DNA from: Pseudomonas congelans
GTDB lineage: Bacteria > Pseudomonadota > Gammaproteobacteria > Pseudomonadales > Pseudomonadaceae
Direction of reading: 5' to 3'
DNA length: 64,000 nt
Assembly (NCBI RefSeq): GCF_900103225.1
Contig: NZ_FNJH01000007.1
Location: 18,778-82,777, forward strand
The translations under genes and the position numbers were made by a program. Positions 43,387 through 52,803 of the stretch are shown in pieces. The notes beneath the pieces are model-generated. The model had not been told where the DNA came from, made no database searches, and saw only the letters and a list, made by a program, of their open reading frames with translations. Position 1 is the stretch's first letter. Each line of letters starts with the position of its first letter.

Positions 43387-44889
43387 ATGTTTGGTTCCAA
43401 CGACGACAAGAAGACCCCAGCCGAGGCTGGAGAGAAGAAAGGCCTGTTCGGATGGCTGCGCAAGAAGCCGCAGCAGACCGAGCCGAAGCCAGCAGAATCA
43501 TCCCCGACGCAACCCGACCCGATCGCCGATCCGGTTGCAGCGACGCCGCAGGCTGAGCCCCATGTTGCCTCGCAATCGGTGCCCGAAGTCACTGCCGAAG
43601 CAGCAGCGCCTGCATCGCAAGGCCATGTCGAGCCCGGCGCGCCGTCGCCTCAGCCCTGGCTGACCTTGCCGGTGACCGAAGAGCCGGTGGCATTGAGTGA
43701 CGAGCGCGAGCCGCATGTCACGCCGGCCATCCCTGAACAAAGCCATGCCCTTGTTGCGCCCCAACCGCTGGAGCCTGAACCCGTTGCAGCGGAGCCGGTA
43801 GCGGATATCGTGCCGCTCGCGATGCCTGAGCCGGTGCTGGTTCAGCCTGTTGCAGAGCCAGAGCCAGCCGTCGCGCAGGCAGTGCCGCAACCTGTTCAGC
43901 CTGCTGCGCAAGAGCTTGCAGTGCCGGGGCCTGCTATACCCGAGCCGGAAACCGGTAAGGTCGGTTTCTTTGCACGCCTCAAGCAGGGGCTGTCGAAGAC
44001 CAGTGCCAGCATTGGCGAAGGCATGGCCAGTTTGTTTCTGGGCAAGAAGGCCATCGATGACGACCTGCTCGAAGAAATCGAAACCCGACTGCTGACCGCC
44101 GATGTCGGCGTTGAAGCCACCTCGGTCATCATCAAGAGCCTGACCCAGAAGGTCGCGCGCAAGCAGTTGACCGACGCTCAGGCGCTGTACACCTCTTTGC
44201 AGGGCGAGCTGGCCGCGATGCTCAAGCCTGTCGAGCAACCGCTGGTGATCAAGTCCGAACACAAGCCGTTCGTGATTCTGGTGGTCGGCGTCAATGGCGC
44301 AGGCAAGACCACGACCATCGGCAAGCTGGCCAAGAAGCTGCAACTGGAAGGCAAGAAGGTCATGCTGGCGGCGGGCGACACGTTCCGCGCTGCAGCCGTC
44401 GAGCAATTGCAGGTCTGGGGTGAGCGTAATCACATACCGGTCATCGCCCAGCACACCGGTGCCGACTCGGCTTCTGTCATCTTCGATGCAGTGCAGGCCG
44501 CCAAGGCTCGCGGTATCGACGTGCTGATCGCTGACACCGCCGGTCGTCTGCACACCAAGGACAACCTGATGGAGGAGTTGAAGAAGGTTCGCCGCGTGAT
44601 CGGCAAGCTGGACGCAGACGCTCCCCACGAAGTTCTGCTGGTCCTCGATGCGGGCACCGGGCAGAACGCTATCAATCAGGCCAAGCAGTTCAACCAGACC
44701 GTCACGCTGACCGGGCTGGCGCTGACCAAGCTGGATGGCACCGCCAAGGGCGGCGTGATTTTCGCCCTGGCCAAGCAGTTCGGCTTGCCGATTCGCTATA
44801 TCGGCGTCGGTGAAGGTATCGATGATCTTCGTACTTTCGAGGCCGAACCCTTTGTTCAGGCACTGTTTGCGGAGCGGGAGCGTTCATGA
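43387..44889 (+). CDS. ftsY: Signal recognition particle receptor FtsY
   Basis: A 500-residue GTPase that receives SRP-ribosome complexes at the inner membrane. Residues 1 to about 195 form a long low-complexity acidic region rich in Pro, Ala, Glu and Gln (many PEP, QPV and AEP repeats), which is membrane-targeting and poorly conserved. The NG domain follows: GFFARLKQGLSKT, G1 loop GVNGAGKTTT from G301, DTFRAAAVEQL, DTAGRL and TKLDGTAKGG. It overlaps ftsE by four bases (ATGA). Confidence 0.97.
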   Translation: MFGSNDDKKTPAEAGEKKGLFGWLRKKPQQTEPKPAESSPTQPDPIADPVAATPQAEPHVASQSVPEVTAEAAAPASQGHVEPGAPSPQPWLTLPVTEEPVALSDEREPHVTPAIPEQSHALVAPQPLEPEPVAAEPVADIVPLAMPEPVLVQPVAEPEPAVAQAVPQPVQPAAQELAVPGPAIPEPETGKVGFFARLKQGLSKTSASIGEGMASLFLGKKAIDDDLLEEIETRLLTADVGVEATSVIIKSLTQKVARKQLTDAQALYTSLQGELAAMLKPVEQPLVIKSEHKPFVILVVGVNGAGKTTTIGKLAKKLQLEGKKVMLAAGDTFRAAAVEQLQVWGERNHIPVIAQHTGADSASVIFDAVQAAKARGIDVLIADTAGRLHTKDNLMEELKKVRRVIGKLDADAPHEVLLVLDAGTGQNAINQAKQFNQTVTLTGLALTKLDGTAKGGVIFALAKQFGLPIRYIGVGEGIDDLRTFEAEPFVQALFAERERS

Positions 44890-45557
44890 TTCGATTCGAG
44901 CAGGTCGGTAAGCGCTACCCGAATGGACATGTCGGGTTGCATGAACTGAGCTTTCGAGTACGTCGCGGCGAGTTTTTGTTTGTCACCGGTCATTCCGGTG
45001 CCGGCAAAAGCACGCTGCTGCGCCTGTTGCTGGCCATGGAGCGTCCGACCACCGGCAAACTGATGCTGGCCGGTCAGGACCTTGGGCAAATCAGCAACGC
45101 GCAAATCCCGTTTCTGCGTCGTCAGATCGGCGTGGTGTTCCAGAATCACCAGTTGCTGTTCGATCGCACGGTGTTCAACAACATCGCGTTGCCGCTGCAG
45201 ATCCTTGGTCTCTCCAAGCCCGAGATCGCCAAGCGCGTCGACTCGGCGCTTGAGCGAGTGGCGTTGTCCGACAAGGCCGAGCTGTATCCGGGTGACCTTT
45301 CTACCGGTCAACAGCAGCGTGTCGGCATTGCCCGCGCCATCGTTCACCGTCCGGCCCTGCTGCTTGCCGATGAACCGACCGGTAACCTCGACCCGCGCCT
45401 GGCGGCGGAGATCATGGGTGTGTTTGAAGATATCAACCGACTGGGGACCAGCGTGCTGATTGCCAGTCACGACCTGGCATTGATCGCCCGCATGCGCCAT
45501 CGCATGCTTACCCTGCAGCGCGGTCGTCTGATCGGTGACGGGGAGGCCGGAGTATGA
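44886..45557 (+). CDS. ftsE: Cell division ATP-binding protein FtsE
   Basis: A 223-residue ABC ATPase that, with FtsX, controls septal peptidoglycan hydrolases. Walker A GHSGAGKSTLL, Q-loop VFQNHQLLFDRTVFNNI, signature LSTGQQQRVGIARAI, Walker B LLLADEPTGNLD and the H-loop SHDLALI are all intact. It overlaps ftsY and ftsX by four bases each, so all three are translationally linked. Confidence 0.97.
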   Translation: MIRFEQVGKRYPNGHVGLHELSFRVRRGEFLFVTGHSGAGKSTLLRLLLAMERPTTGKLMLAGQDLGQISNAQIPFLRRQIGVVFQNHQLLFDRTVFNNIALPLQILGLSKPEIAKRVDSALERVALSDKAELYPGDLSTGQQQRVGIARAIVHRPALLLADEPTGNLDPRLAAEIMGVFEDINRLGTSVLIASHDLALIARMRHRMLTLQRGRLIGDGEAGV

Positions 45558-46588
45558 GTGCCACACGCAGCCCCAAGGTTTCAGAGCGCGTCGCGCCAAA
45601 AGCCGCCGATCCGGTGCCGCCGAAACAGAAAAAGCAGCGCCACGACCACGATGACGACGGCCCTGATTTCAGTGCGCTATTGTCCGCCTGGCTGGAAAGT
45701 CACCGTTCCAGTCTGCTGGACAGCCTGCGACGTCTGGGCAAACAACCGATTGGCAGCTTCTTTACGTGTCTGGTGATGGCGATTGCCCTGAGCCTGCCGA
45801 TGGGCTTGTCGTTGCTGTTGAGCAATGTCGAGCGTCTGGGCGGTTCATGGCAGCGCGCGGCGCAGATTTCGATCTACCTGAACCTGGATGCCAGCACCGC
45901 CGATGGCACTCGCCTGCGCGATGAAATCAAGGCGATGCCCGGCGTGGCAGATGCTGAGTACATCAGCAGCGAACAGGCGTTGGGTGAGTTCAAGCAGCAG
46001 TCCGGGTTGGGCGAGGCGCTCAAGGAATTGCCGGAGAACCCGCTTCCGGGCGTGGTGCTGGTGACGCCGGACGAGGTGGACAAACCTGCGCTTGAGGCCT
46101 TGCGCACGCGGCTGGCCGAATTGCCCAAGGTAGAGCAGGCGCAGCTGGACCTGGTCTGGGTCGAAAGACTGGCCGCGATCCTCAAACTGGGTGATCGCTT
46201 CGTTTTCGGCTTGACGGTTTTGCTGGTCTCGGCTTTGCTGTTAGTAATTGGTAACACAATTCGTCTACACATTGAAAACCGCCGCATCGAAATCGAAGTC
46301 ATCAAACTGGTGGGCGGTACCGACAGCTACGTGCGCAGGCCTTTCCTTTATATGGGCGCGCTTTACGGCTTCGGGGCTGGCATCCTGTCCTGGGGCGTTC
46401 TGGCTTATGGCCTGAACTGGCTGAACGGCGCAGTGGTCGGGCTGGCAGGTCTCTACGGAAGTGACTTTGCGCTGGCCGGCGTGCCAATGGGTGATGGTCT
46501 TTCCCTCTTGCTTGGAGCGGTTCTGTTAGGGTATATCGGTGCCTGGATTGCGGTGGCCCGACATCTTCGTGAACTGGCGCCCCGGTAG
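45554..46588 (+). CDS. ftsX: Cell division protein FtsX
   Basis: A 344-residue inner-membrane partner of FtsE. A charged cytoplasmic N-terminal region (about 1-70, HDHDDDGPD) precedes TM1 (about residues 75-100). A periplasmic extracellular loop follows (QISIYLNLDAS...ALGEFKQQSGL), and then three more membrane segments, including VFGLTVLLVSALLLVIGNTIRL, which is interrupted by IENRRIEIEVIKLVGG. This is the normal four-helix FtsX layout. Last gene of the ftsYEX unit. Confidence 0.96.
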   Translation: MSATRSPKVSERVAPKAADPVPPKQKKQRHDHDDDGPDFSALLSAWLESHRSSLLDSLRRLGKQPIGSFFTCLVMAIALSLPMGLSLLLSNVERLGGSWQRAAQISIYLNLDASTADGTRLRDEIKAMPGVADAEYISSEQALGEFKQQSGLGEALKELPENPLPGVVLVTPDEVDKPALEALRTRLAELPKVEQAQLDLVWVERLAAILKLGDRFVFGLTVLLVSALLLVIGNTIRLHIENRRIEIEVIKLVGGTDSYVRRPFLYMGALYGFGAGILSWGVLAYGLNWLNGAVVGLAGLYGSDFALAGVPMGDGLSLLLGAVLLGYIGAWIAVARHLRELAPR

Positions 46589-46630
46589 AGCCACATTATT
46601 GATTCACCAGACTGGCCTCTGAAAATCAAG

Positions 46631-46657
46631 GAACTTGGTTAGCGGTTCCGGGTCAAT
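46631..46657 (+). promoter_or_regulatory. Candidate sigma-E/AlgU-type promoter of rpoH
   Basis: GAACTT (46631-46636) and TCAAT (46653-46657) are separated by 16 bases, close to the AlgU consensus GAACTT-N16/17-TCtgA. They lie 50 bases upstream of rpoH. An AlgU-dependent rpoH promoter is known in P. aeruginosa; the match here is by eye. Confidence 0.55.
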
Positions 46658-46706
46658 CTGGCTAATGCTGAACTGCACATTACCTGTGCGCTGGAGGTTT
46701 TTTCGT

Positions 46707-47561
<855 letters not shown>

Positions 47562-47576
47562 GGCTGAACGGCAACG

Positions 47577-47607
47577 AAAAACGCCCCGAGATGATCGGGG
47601 CGTTTTT
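47577..47607. terminator. Rho-independent terminator of rpoH
   Basis: AAAAACGCCCCGA (47577-47589) and TCGGGGCGTTTTT (47595-47607) form a perfect stem with a five-base loop. A-runs and T-runs lie on either side, so it can work in both directions, also ending mtgA transcription from the other side. Confidence 0.92.
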
Positions 47608-47624
47608 GTTTGCGGGGATTGCCT

Positions 47625-47795
47625 ACCGTGCCCATGCTCCGCGTGGACGTTCCCATGCTCGAACGTAGGAGCGAACTTGTTCGCGAAAGGGCCCTTACAG
47701 TCGCAGGAGATTTGGCGTTCAAAATAATGCCTTCGCGAACAAGTTCGCTCCTACAAAAGCCTCCCGGGCACGAGCGTGGGGAACGAAAGGCCGTT
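47625..47795. repeat. Composite repeat: family B pair inside a family A element
   Basis: A 23-bp inverted pair (47665-47687, starting GTAGGAGCGAAC, and its exact reverse complement at 47732-47754) sits between two pieces of a family A repeat. These are GTTCCCATGCTCGAAC on the left (to 47664) and GGGCACGAGCGTGGGGAACG on the right (from about 47765). The layout suggests that the family B element landed in an existing family A repeat. Confidence 0.8.
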
Positions 47796-47812
47796 GAAAC
47801 AGAGCGCAAACC

Positions 47813-48523
47813 TCACCAGCGACGGCTGCTGTTCAGCCCCTGCAGGTACTCATCCCCACCCAGCTGACGCATCTGCTGACGAATCCAGCCTGCGCGGCGA
47901 GAGACGTAGCTGCTCGGGTGACTGGCGCTCCACTGGCGCGGGTTGGGCAGAACGGCGGCGAGGTAGCTGGCCTGTTGCGCCGACAGCGCGCTGGCGTTGG
48001 TGCGGAAGTGGTGTTGCGCCGCAGCCTGGGCGCCGAATACACCTTCGTCCCACTCGACACTGTTGAGGTACACCTCGAGGATGCGCTCCTTGGACCAGAG
48101 CAGCTCGATAAGCATGGTGAACCAGGCTTCAAGCCCCTTGCGCAGATAGCTGCGGCCGGACCACAGGAACAGGTTTTTCGATACCTGCTGGCTGAGCGTG
48201 CTGGCCCCGCGTATCGAGCCGCCGCGCTCGTTGTGCAGGATGGCCGCTTGAATCGCGTCGACGTCGAAACCCCAGTGTTCGGCGAATTTCTGGTCTTCGC
48301 CGGCAATAACCGCGATTTTCAGATTTTCGGAGATTTTATCCCACGGCTCCCAGTCGCGTTGCAGGTCGATAGGCTCGCCGTCGACCCAGGATTCGATCTT
48401 GCGCTCGACCATCAGCGCGGTGCCCGGTGGCGGCACCCAGCGCAGAACCAGAACCACGAGAACACTGCCTGCGGCGAACCACAGCAGGGCTTTGAAGAGG
48501 CGACGAAGAATAGACTGCAGCAT
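47813..48523 (-). CDS. mtgA: Monofunctional peptidoglycan transglycosylase MtgA
   Basis: A 236-residue family GT51 enzyme polymerising lipid II glycan strands. An N-terminal membrane anchor (about 8-28, LLWFAAGSVLVVLVLRW) precedes the catalytic domain. Motifs are VIAGEDQKFAEHWGFD (catalytic Glu), RGASTLSQQVSKNLFL and RKGLEAWFTMLIELLWSKERILEVYLN. The start at 48523 (MLQSILRRLF) gives the usual size but lacks a clear ribosome site. A GTG at 48592 is an alternative with 23 more residues. Confidence 0.94.
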   Translation of the reverse strand: MLQSILRRLFKALLWFAAGSVLVVLVLRWVPPPGTALMVERKIESWVDGEPIDLQRDWEPWDKISENLKIAVIAGEDQKFAEHWGFDVDAIQAAILHNERGGSIRGASTLSQQVSKNLFLWSGRSYLRKGLEAWFTMLIELLWSKERILEVYLNSVEWDEGVFGAQAAAQHHFRTNASALSAQQASYLAAVLPNPRQWSASHPSSYVSRRAGWIRQQMRQLGGDEYLQGLNSSRRW

Positions 48524-48603
48524 AGAGATGGCTTGGCCGAACCCGTTGAGCGGGCCATTATACAGACCGTGCGCCTTCCGACGATTTTTCACTGGAGTTC
48601 CTG

Positions 48604-48984
48604 ATGCTTCGTAGCTTTTTGATGCTGGCCGCCTTCTTCGGCTTCACCGGTGTGGCCCTGGGCGCATTTGCCGCCCACGGTCTCAAGGAACGCCTGAGCG
48701 CCGAGTACCTGGCAGTGTTCCACACGGGTGTGCTTTATCAACTGATTCACGCGCTGGCCCTGCTCGGCGTGGCGATACTGGCAACGCACATCCCCGGACG
48801 CCTGATCACCTGGGCCGGATTCTCCTTCGCGGTCGGTATTCTGCTGTTTTCCGGCAGCCTCTACGCCTTGACCCTCACCGGGTTCAGCAAGCTGGGCATC
48901 ATCACGCCGTTCGGTGGTCTGGCATTTCTGTTCGGCTGGTCGATGCTGGGGCTGGCGGCCTGGAGGCTGGGTTCGCCTCCTTGA
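48604..48984 (+). CDS. DUF423 family membrane protein (YgdD-like)
   Basis: A 126-residue inner-membrane protein with four hydrophobic segments and the family start AAFFGFTGVALGAFAAHGLK. FHTGVLYQLIHALALLGVA and SGSLYALTLTG are further conserved stretches. GGAG lies six bases before ATG 48604. Function unknown in any organism to my knowledge. It is divergent from mtgA with about 80 bases between. Confidence 0.93.
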   Translation: MLRSFLMLAAFFGFTGVALGAFAAHGLKERLSAEYLAVFHTGVLYQLIHALALLGVAILATHIPGRLITWAGFSFAVGILLFSGSLYALTLTGFSKLGIITPFGGLAFLFGWSMLGLAAWRLGSPP

Positions 48985-49099
48985 GCATTTGCTCTGCGCG
49001 AAGCAGGCCGCGCTTGAGACGAATGGCGTGGCTTTGCCTTGGTCATACCGGCTGATCGGGCTAGAATGCTGGCCCCCCAAAAATGATGGCTGCTCCCGC

Positions 49100-49300
49100 A
49101 TGCACATTCAGTTGAACGGCGAACCCTTTGAATTGCCCGATGGCGAAACCGTCGCGGCATTACTGACCCGTCTGGACCTTGCCGGGCGCCGGGTCGCGGT
49201 GGAACTGAACCTGGATATCGTGCCGCGCAGTCAGCATGTAGCAACTGTCCTGAGTGAAGGCGATCAGGTCGAAGTGGTTCATGCCATTGGCGGTGGCTAG
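49100..49300 (+). CDS. thiS: Sulfur carrier protein ThiS
   Basis: A 66-residue ubiquitin-like protein that carries sulfur as a C-terminal thiocarboxylate for thiazole formation in thiamine synthesis. It begins MHIQLNGEPFELPDGETVAALL and ends in the essential AIGGG tail. It is followed 51 bases later by thiG, its partner. The frame is open upstream to 48914 without homology, so 49100 is chosen. Confidence 0.95.
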   Translation: MHIQLNGEPFELPDGETVAALLTRLDLAGRRVAVELNLDIVPRSQHVATVLSEGDQVEVVHAIGGG

Positions 49301-49351
49301 TTCGCAATCCGCACTGCGCCCAACCCAATCTGCACGTTATGAGGATTTCCG

Positions 49352-50146
49352 ATGAGCAATGTTCGCAGCGACAAGCCCTTCGTCCTGGCCGGCCGGACTT
49401 TCGAGTCGCGCCTGCTGGTAGGCACCGGCAAGTACATCGATATGGAACAGACCCGTCTGGCCATCGAAGCGTCGGGTGCCGAGATCGTCACCGTTGCAGT
49501 GCGCCGCACCAACCTGGGCCAGAACCCTGGCGAGCCGAACCTGCTGGACGTGCTGCCGCCTGATCGTTACACCATTTTGCCGAATACCGCCGGCTGCTTC
49601 GATGCGACCGAGGCCGTGCGTACCTGCCGCCTGTCCCGGGAATTGCTCGACGGCCGCAATCTGGTCAAGCTCGAAGTGCTGGCTGACCAGAAAACCCTGT
49701 TCCCGAATGTGATCGAAACCCTCAAGGCCGCCGAGATTCTGGTCAAGGACGGATTCGACGTGATGGTCTACACCAGTGATGACCCGATCATCGCCCGCCA
49801 GCTGGCCGAAATCGGCTGCATCGCGATCATGCCGCTGGCTGGCCTGATCGGCAGCGGTCTGGGTATCTGCAACCCGTACAACCTGCAGATCATTCTTGAA
49901 GAAACCAAAGTGCCGGTGCTGGTCGATGCCGGTGTCGGTACCGCCTCCGATGCCACCATCGCGATGGAACTGGGCTGTGAAGCGGTACTGATGAACTCGG
50001 CCATCGCCCATGCCCGGCAGCCGGTGATGATGGCCGAAGCCATGAAGCACGCCGTAATTGCCGGTCGTCTGGCGTACCTCGCCGGGCGTATGCCACGAAA
50101 ACTCTATGCCAGCGCGTCTTCGCCGCTGGATGGCCTGATCAAGTAA
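49352..50146 (+). CDS. thiG: Thiazole synthase ThiG
   Basis: A 264-residue TIM-barrel enzyme forming the thiazole phosphate of thiamine from deoxyxylulose phosphate, dehydroglycine and ThiS thiocarboxylate. Motifs: RLLVGTGKY near the N-terminus, LVKLEVLADQKTLFPN (Schiff-base Lys region), GLGICNPYNL, VDAGVGTASDATIAMELG and LMNSAIAHARQPVMMA. GAGGA precedes ATG 49352. Confidence 0.97.
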   Translation: MSNVRSDKPFVLAGRTFESRLLVGTGKYIDMEQTRLAIEASGAEIVTVAVRRTNLGQNPGEPNLLDVLPPDRYTILPNTAGCFDATEAVRTCRLSRELLDGRNLVKLEVLADQKTLFPNVIETLKAAEILVKDGFDVMVYTSDDPIIARQLAEIGCIAIMPLAGLIGSGLGICNPYNLQIILEETKVPVLVDAGVGTASDATIAMELGCEAVLMNSAIAHARQPVMMAEAMKHAVIAGRLAYLAGRMPRKLYASASSPLDGLIK

Positions 50147-50156
50147 GAGCCCGTTG

Positions 50157-50891
50157 ATGACTGATTCGCACGTTCCGCACCCAGAGTCGCCTGCTGTCGA
50201 AGAAGGCGAAGAGCGCCCGCACCGCCGCATCAAGAGTTTCGTGATGCGTGCCGGCCGCATGACCGAAGGTCAGCAGCGCGGCCTCGATCAAGGCCTCCCG
50301 CTGTATGGCCTGTCGCTGACCGACACGCCGGTGGATTTCGATCAGGTATTCGGTCGCGTTGCGCCGCGTACGCTGGAAATCGGCTTTGGCATGGGTCACT
50401 CGCTGCTGGAAATGGCGGCTGCGGCCCCCGAGCACGACTTCATCGGTGTTGAGGTGCATTCTCCAGGCGTGGGCGCGCTGCTCAATGGCGTACTGACCCA
50501 GGGACTGACCAATGTGCGCGTCTACGATTGCGACGCTATTGAAGTGCTGAACCGCTGCGTTGCGGACAACAGCCTGGATCGCCTGATGCTGTTCTTCCCG
50601 GACCCGTGGCACAAGAGCCGTCACCACAAGCGCCGCATCGTGCAGCCGGAATTCGCCGCGCTGGTGCGCAGCAAACTGAAGGCCGGCGGCGTGTTCCACA
50701 TGGCCACCGATTGGGGGCCTTACGCGGAATACATGCTGGAAGTGATGAGCGTGGCGCCCGGTTATCGCAACCAGGCTGAAGACAACCAGTACGTCCCGCG
50801 CCCTGCGGAAAGGCCGATCACCAAGTTCGAGCGCCGTGGCGAGAAGCTCGGACACGGCGTCTGGGATCTGAAGTTCGAGAAAGTCGACTGA
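50157..50891 (+). CDS. trmB: tRNA (guanine-46-N7)-methyltransferase TrmB
   Basis: A 244-residue SAM-dependent enzyme placing m7G at position 46 of tRNA. TLEIGFGMGHSLLEMA binds SAM, FIGVEVHSPGVGALL follows, and LMLFFPDPWHKSRHHKRRIVQ holds the catalytic residues. KFERRGEKLGHGVWDLKFEK is the C-terminal family signature. The ATG at 50157 is preferred over the adjacent TTG. It begins ten bases after thiG, so likely the same transcript. Confidence 0.96.
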   Translation: MTDSHVPHPESPAVEEGEERPHRRIKSFVMRAGRMTEGQQRGLDQGLPLYGLSLTDTPVDFDQVFGRVAPRTLEIGFGMGHSLLEMAAAAPEHDFIGVEVHSPGVGALLNGVLTQGLTNVRVYDCDAIEVLNRCVADNSLDRLMLFFPDPWHKSRHHKRRIVQPEFAALVRSKLKAGGVFHMATDWGPYAEYMLEVMSVAPGYRNQAEDNQYVPRPAERPITKFERRGEKLGHGVWDLKFEKVD

Positions 50892-50897
50892 CCGGGC

Positions 50898-50921
50898 TTG
50901 CGGGTTGCTGACAACCCGCAA
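50898..50921. terminator. Hairpin between converging trmB and pchP
   Basis: TTGCGGGTTG (50898-50907) pairs perfectly with CAACCCGCAA (50912-50921) around a four-base loop. There is no T-run on either side, so termination strength is uncertain; position between converging genes supports the call. Confidence 0.55.
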
Positions 50922-50932
50922 TGCCGTGTCGC

Positions 50933-51991
50933 TTACTGAATCTCGTCCGGCTTGACGATCACCCAGTTCTTGTCTGCCGTGACCGGCAGCTTCTCCCTGG
51001 CCTGAGCGTCGGCGTTGTCCTTGATCATGCCGTTAAGCTGGGTCATGTATTTGTCCTTGCGGTTGATCCACAAGTGCACGCCGCCCTTGCTTACATCGAC
51101 GCTGTGAAACAGCATGTAGCCGTCGCTGGTCGGGGTATCGCCGCCGACCAGGACCGGGTTCTTCCACTGATCGATGTAAGTCAGAATAGCCGCCTGCTTG
51201 CCCGCCATCCAGGTTGCCGGGGTCCACAGATACGGCGTCAGCTCCAGGCCCATGTTGCTTTTCGGATCGTATTTGCCCGCCGTGATCTGCTTGCGTGCGG
51301 TGGTCAGCTCGCCTGTCTTGCGGTCTTTCAACAGGGTCGAAACGCCTATCACGTTCTGCGGTTTGACGTTGTAGCCGTACTTCGGATCTGCAGCGACCAT
51401 GCGTACCAGCTCTTCGGACGCCGCGGTCATCACATACACCTCGATGCCGTTTTCCATCAGCTTGTTGTACAGCTCGGTCTGCCCGGTGAAGACCCGCGGC
51501 GGCTCGACATTGAGCTGCTTGACGGTGTCGCCGTCGTAGTAGGTCGCAGGGATCGGCTTTTTCAGGGCCATCAGCTCATCGACGTAGCCCTTGAGCTCCT
51601 GAAGCGTAAAGCCGGAAAACACCTGCGCGACCCACGGGTAGCAGACCATGTCGTCTATTTCGCAAAGGCGATAGTAGTAGCTGAACAGGCTTTCCTTGTG
51701 CTCGGCGGTGTCTTTGAAGGGGATCAGCTTCAGCGACGGATCGAGTGTTTCCCGGGTGATCAGGCCTTTGTTTTCCATGTAAGGCAGCAGCGACTCTTCG
51801 AGGTCGAAGCGGTAACTGGTGTTGTCCATGTCGAAGACTGCGTAATTGCCCTTGTTGGCGTTCGCCGCAATCATTGCGTCGAGCGCCTTGGCGGCAGGCT
51901 CGGGCCAATGCTTCAATTCGGTGGCTGCGATAGCCTGGCTGGCGAGCCCGAAGCAGACGGCAGCGGCCAACAGTTTTGGCACGAGTTTCAT
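50933..51991 (-). CDS. pchP: Phosphorylcholine phosphatase, PchP-like (HAD family)
   Basis: A 352-residue secreted phosphatase releasing choline from phosphorylcholine. The signal peptide MKLVPKLLAAAVCFGLASQAIA is followed by the HAD catalytic motif FDMDNTSYRFD (nucleophile D54, D56). Motif II lies in VYVMTAASEELV, and VGGDTPTSDGYML holds the metal-binding acidic residues. Sequence and length closely follow P. aeruginosa PchP (PA5292), which is induced by choline metabolites. The ATG at 51991 follows AAGGGG; a TTG two codons earlier is less likely. It supplies the bet-gbc-dgc pathway in this window. Confidence 0.9.
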   Translation of the reverse strand: MKLVPKLLAAAVCFGLASQAIAATELKHWPEPAAKALDAMIAANANKGNYAVFDMDNTSYRFDLEESLLPYMENKGLITRETLDPSLKLIPFKDTAEHKESLFSYYYRLCEIDDMVCYPWVAQVFSGFTLQELKGYVDELMALKKPIPATYYDGDTVKQLNVEPPRVFTGQTELYNKLMENGIEVYVMTAASEELVRMVAADPKYGYNVKPQNVIGVSTLLKDRKTGELTTARKQITAGKYDPKSNMGLELTPYLWTPATWMAGKQAAILTYIDQWKNPVLVGGDTPTSDGYMLFHSVDVSKGGVHLWINRKDKYMTQLNGMIKDNADAQAREKLPVTADKNWVIVKPDEIQ

Positions 51992-52181
51992 AGGCAATTT
52001 CCCCTTGTCGAAAAAACGAAGGGGCAGACCGTAACAAATTATTGTGAAGGCAAAAGTACGTCAGCGACCCGAAAAAAGCCAAATGACGCCGTTTGCCCCT
52101 TTATTTGCGACAGTGAAACCAAAAACGACACTTTTATTGCAGTTTTTCGTCAACGGCCGCAATTGCGCCAAAAGTTGTTGA

Positions 52182-52694
52182 TCAGACGCGTTCCCAGACT
52201 TCGAAGTTGTAAGCCGGCTTGTCATCGACGGCGGCGTTTTCGCTGTTGGATACCAGCGCCCACTGCGCCGTATCGAATTCCGGAAACCATGCGTCGCCAT
52301 CAGGGCTCAGTGCCACGCGAGTCAGGTACAGGCGATCGGCCTGAGGGAGGCCCTGGGCGTAAAGCTGTGCGCCGCCGATCAGCATCACCTCGTCGACACC
52401 CTGTTCCTGCGCCCACTGCTCGGCACGCACGACGGCGGCGTCCAGCGAAGCGAAGACTTCCGCGCCTTCAAGCTGCAGGTCAGTCTGACGGCTGACCACC
52501 AGGTTGAGGCGGCCGGGCAGCGGGCGGCCCAACGAATCCCAGGTCTTGCGACCCATGATGATCGGCTTGCCGAGCGTCGTTGCCTTGAAGTATTTGAAAT
52601 CCCCCGGCAAATGCCAGGGCATGGAATTGTCGACGCCAATCACTCGGTTTTCACCAAGGGCGGCAATCAGGCTGAGGGGGAGATGAGTTTTCAT
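52182..52694 (-). CDS. folA: Dihydrofolate reductase
   Basis: A 170-residue NADPH-dependent enzyme making tetrahydrofolate; the target of trimethoprim. LSLIAALGENRVIGVDNSMPWHLPGDFKYF includes the folate-binding Asp (usually written D27) and the Met20-type loop. IMGRKTWDSLGRPLPGR binds NADPH, and VMLIGGAQLYAQGLPQADRLYLT follows. Full length, with no obvious resistance insertion. Confidence 0.96.
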   Translation of the reverse strand: MKTHLPLSLIAALGENRVIGVDNSMPWHLPGDFKYFKATTLGKPIIMGRKTWDSLGRPLPGRLNLVVSRQTDLQLEGAEVFASLDAAVVRAEQWAQEQGVDEVMLIGGAQLYAQGLPQADRLYLTRVALSPDGDAWFPEFDTAQWALVSNSENAAVDDKPAYNFEVWERV

Positions 52695-52803
52695 GCCGCG
52701 AGGATATCAGAGGTCGCCGGGCAGGCGAATGAACTGACATGCGCCGTGCTCAGTCCCATGACTGCGGTTATGCTCACCGCTGAATTCAATCAAGAGACAC
52801 TGT

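Noticed and set aside
46690..46706. RpoH thermosensor leader
   Set aside because: The U-rich spacer after GGAGG is suggestive, but I could not find a stable pairing that hides the ribosome site, so I do not report it as a feature.
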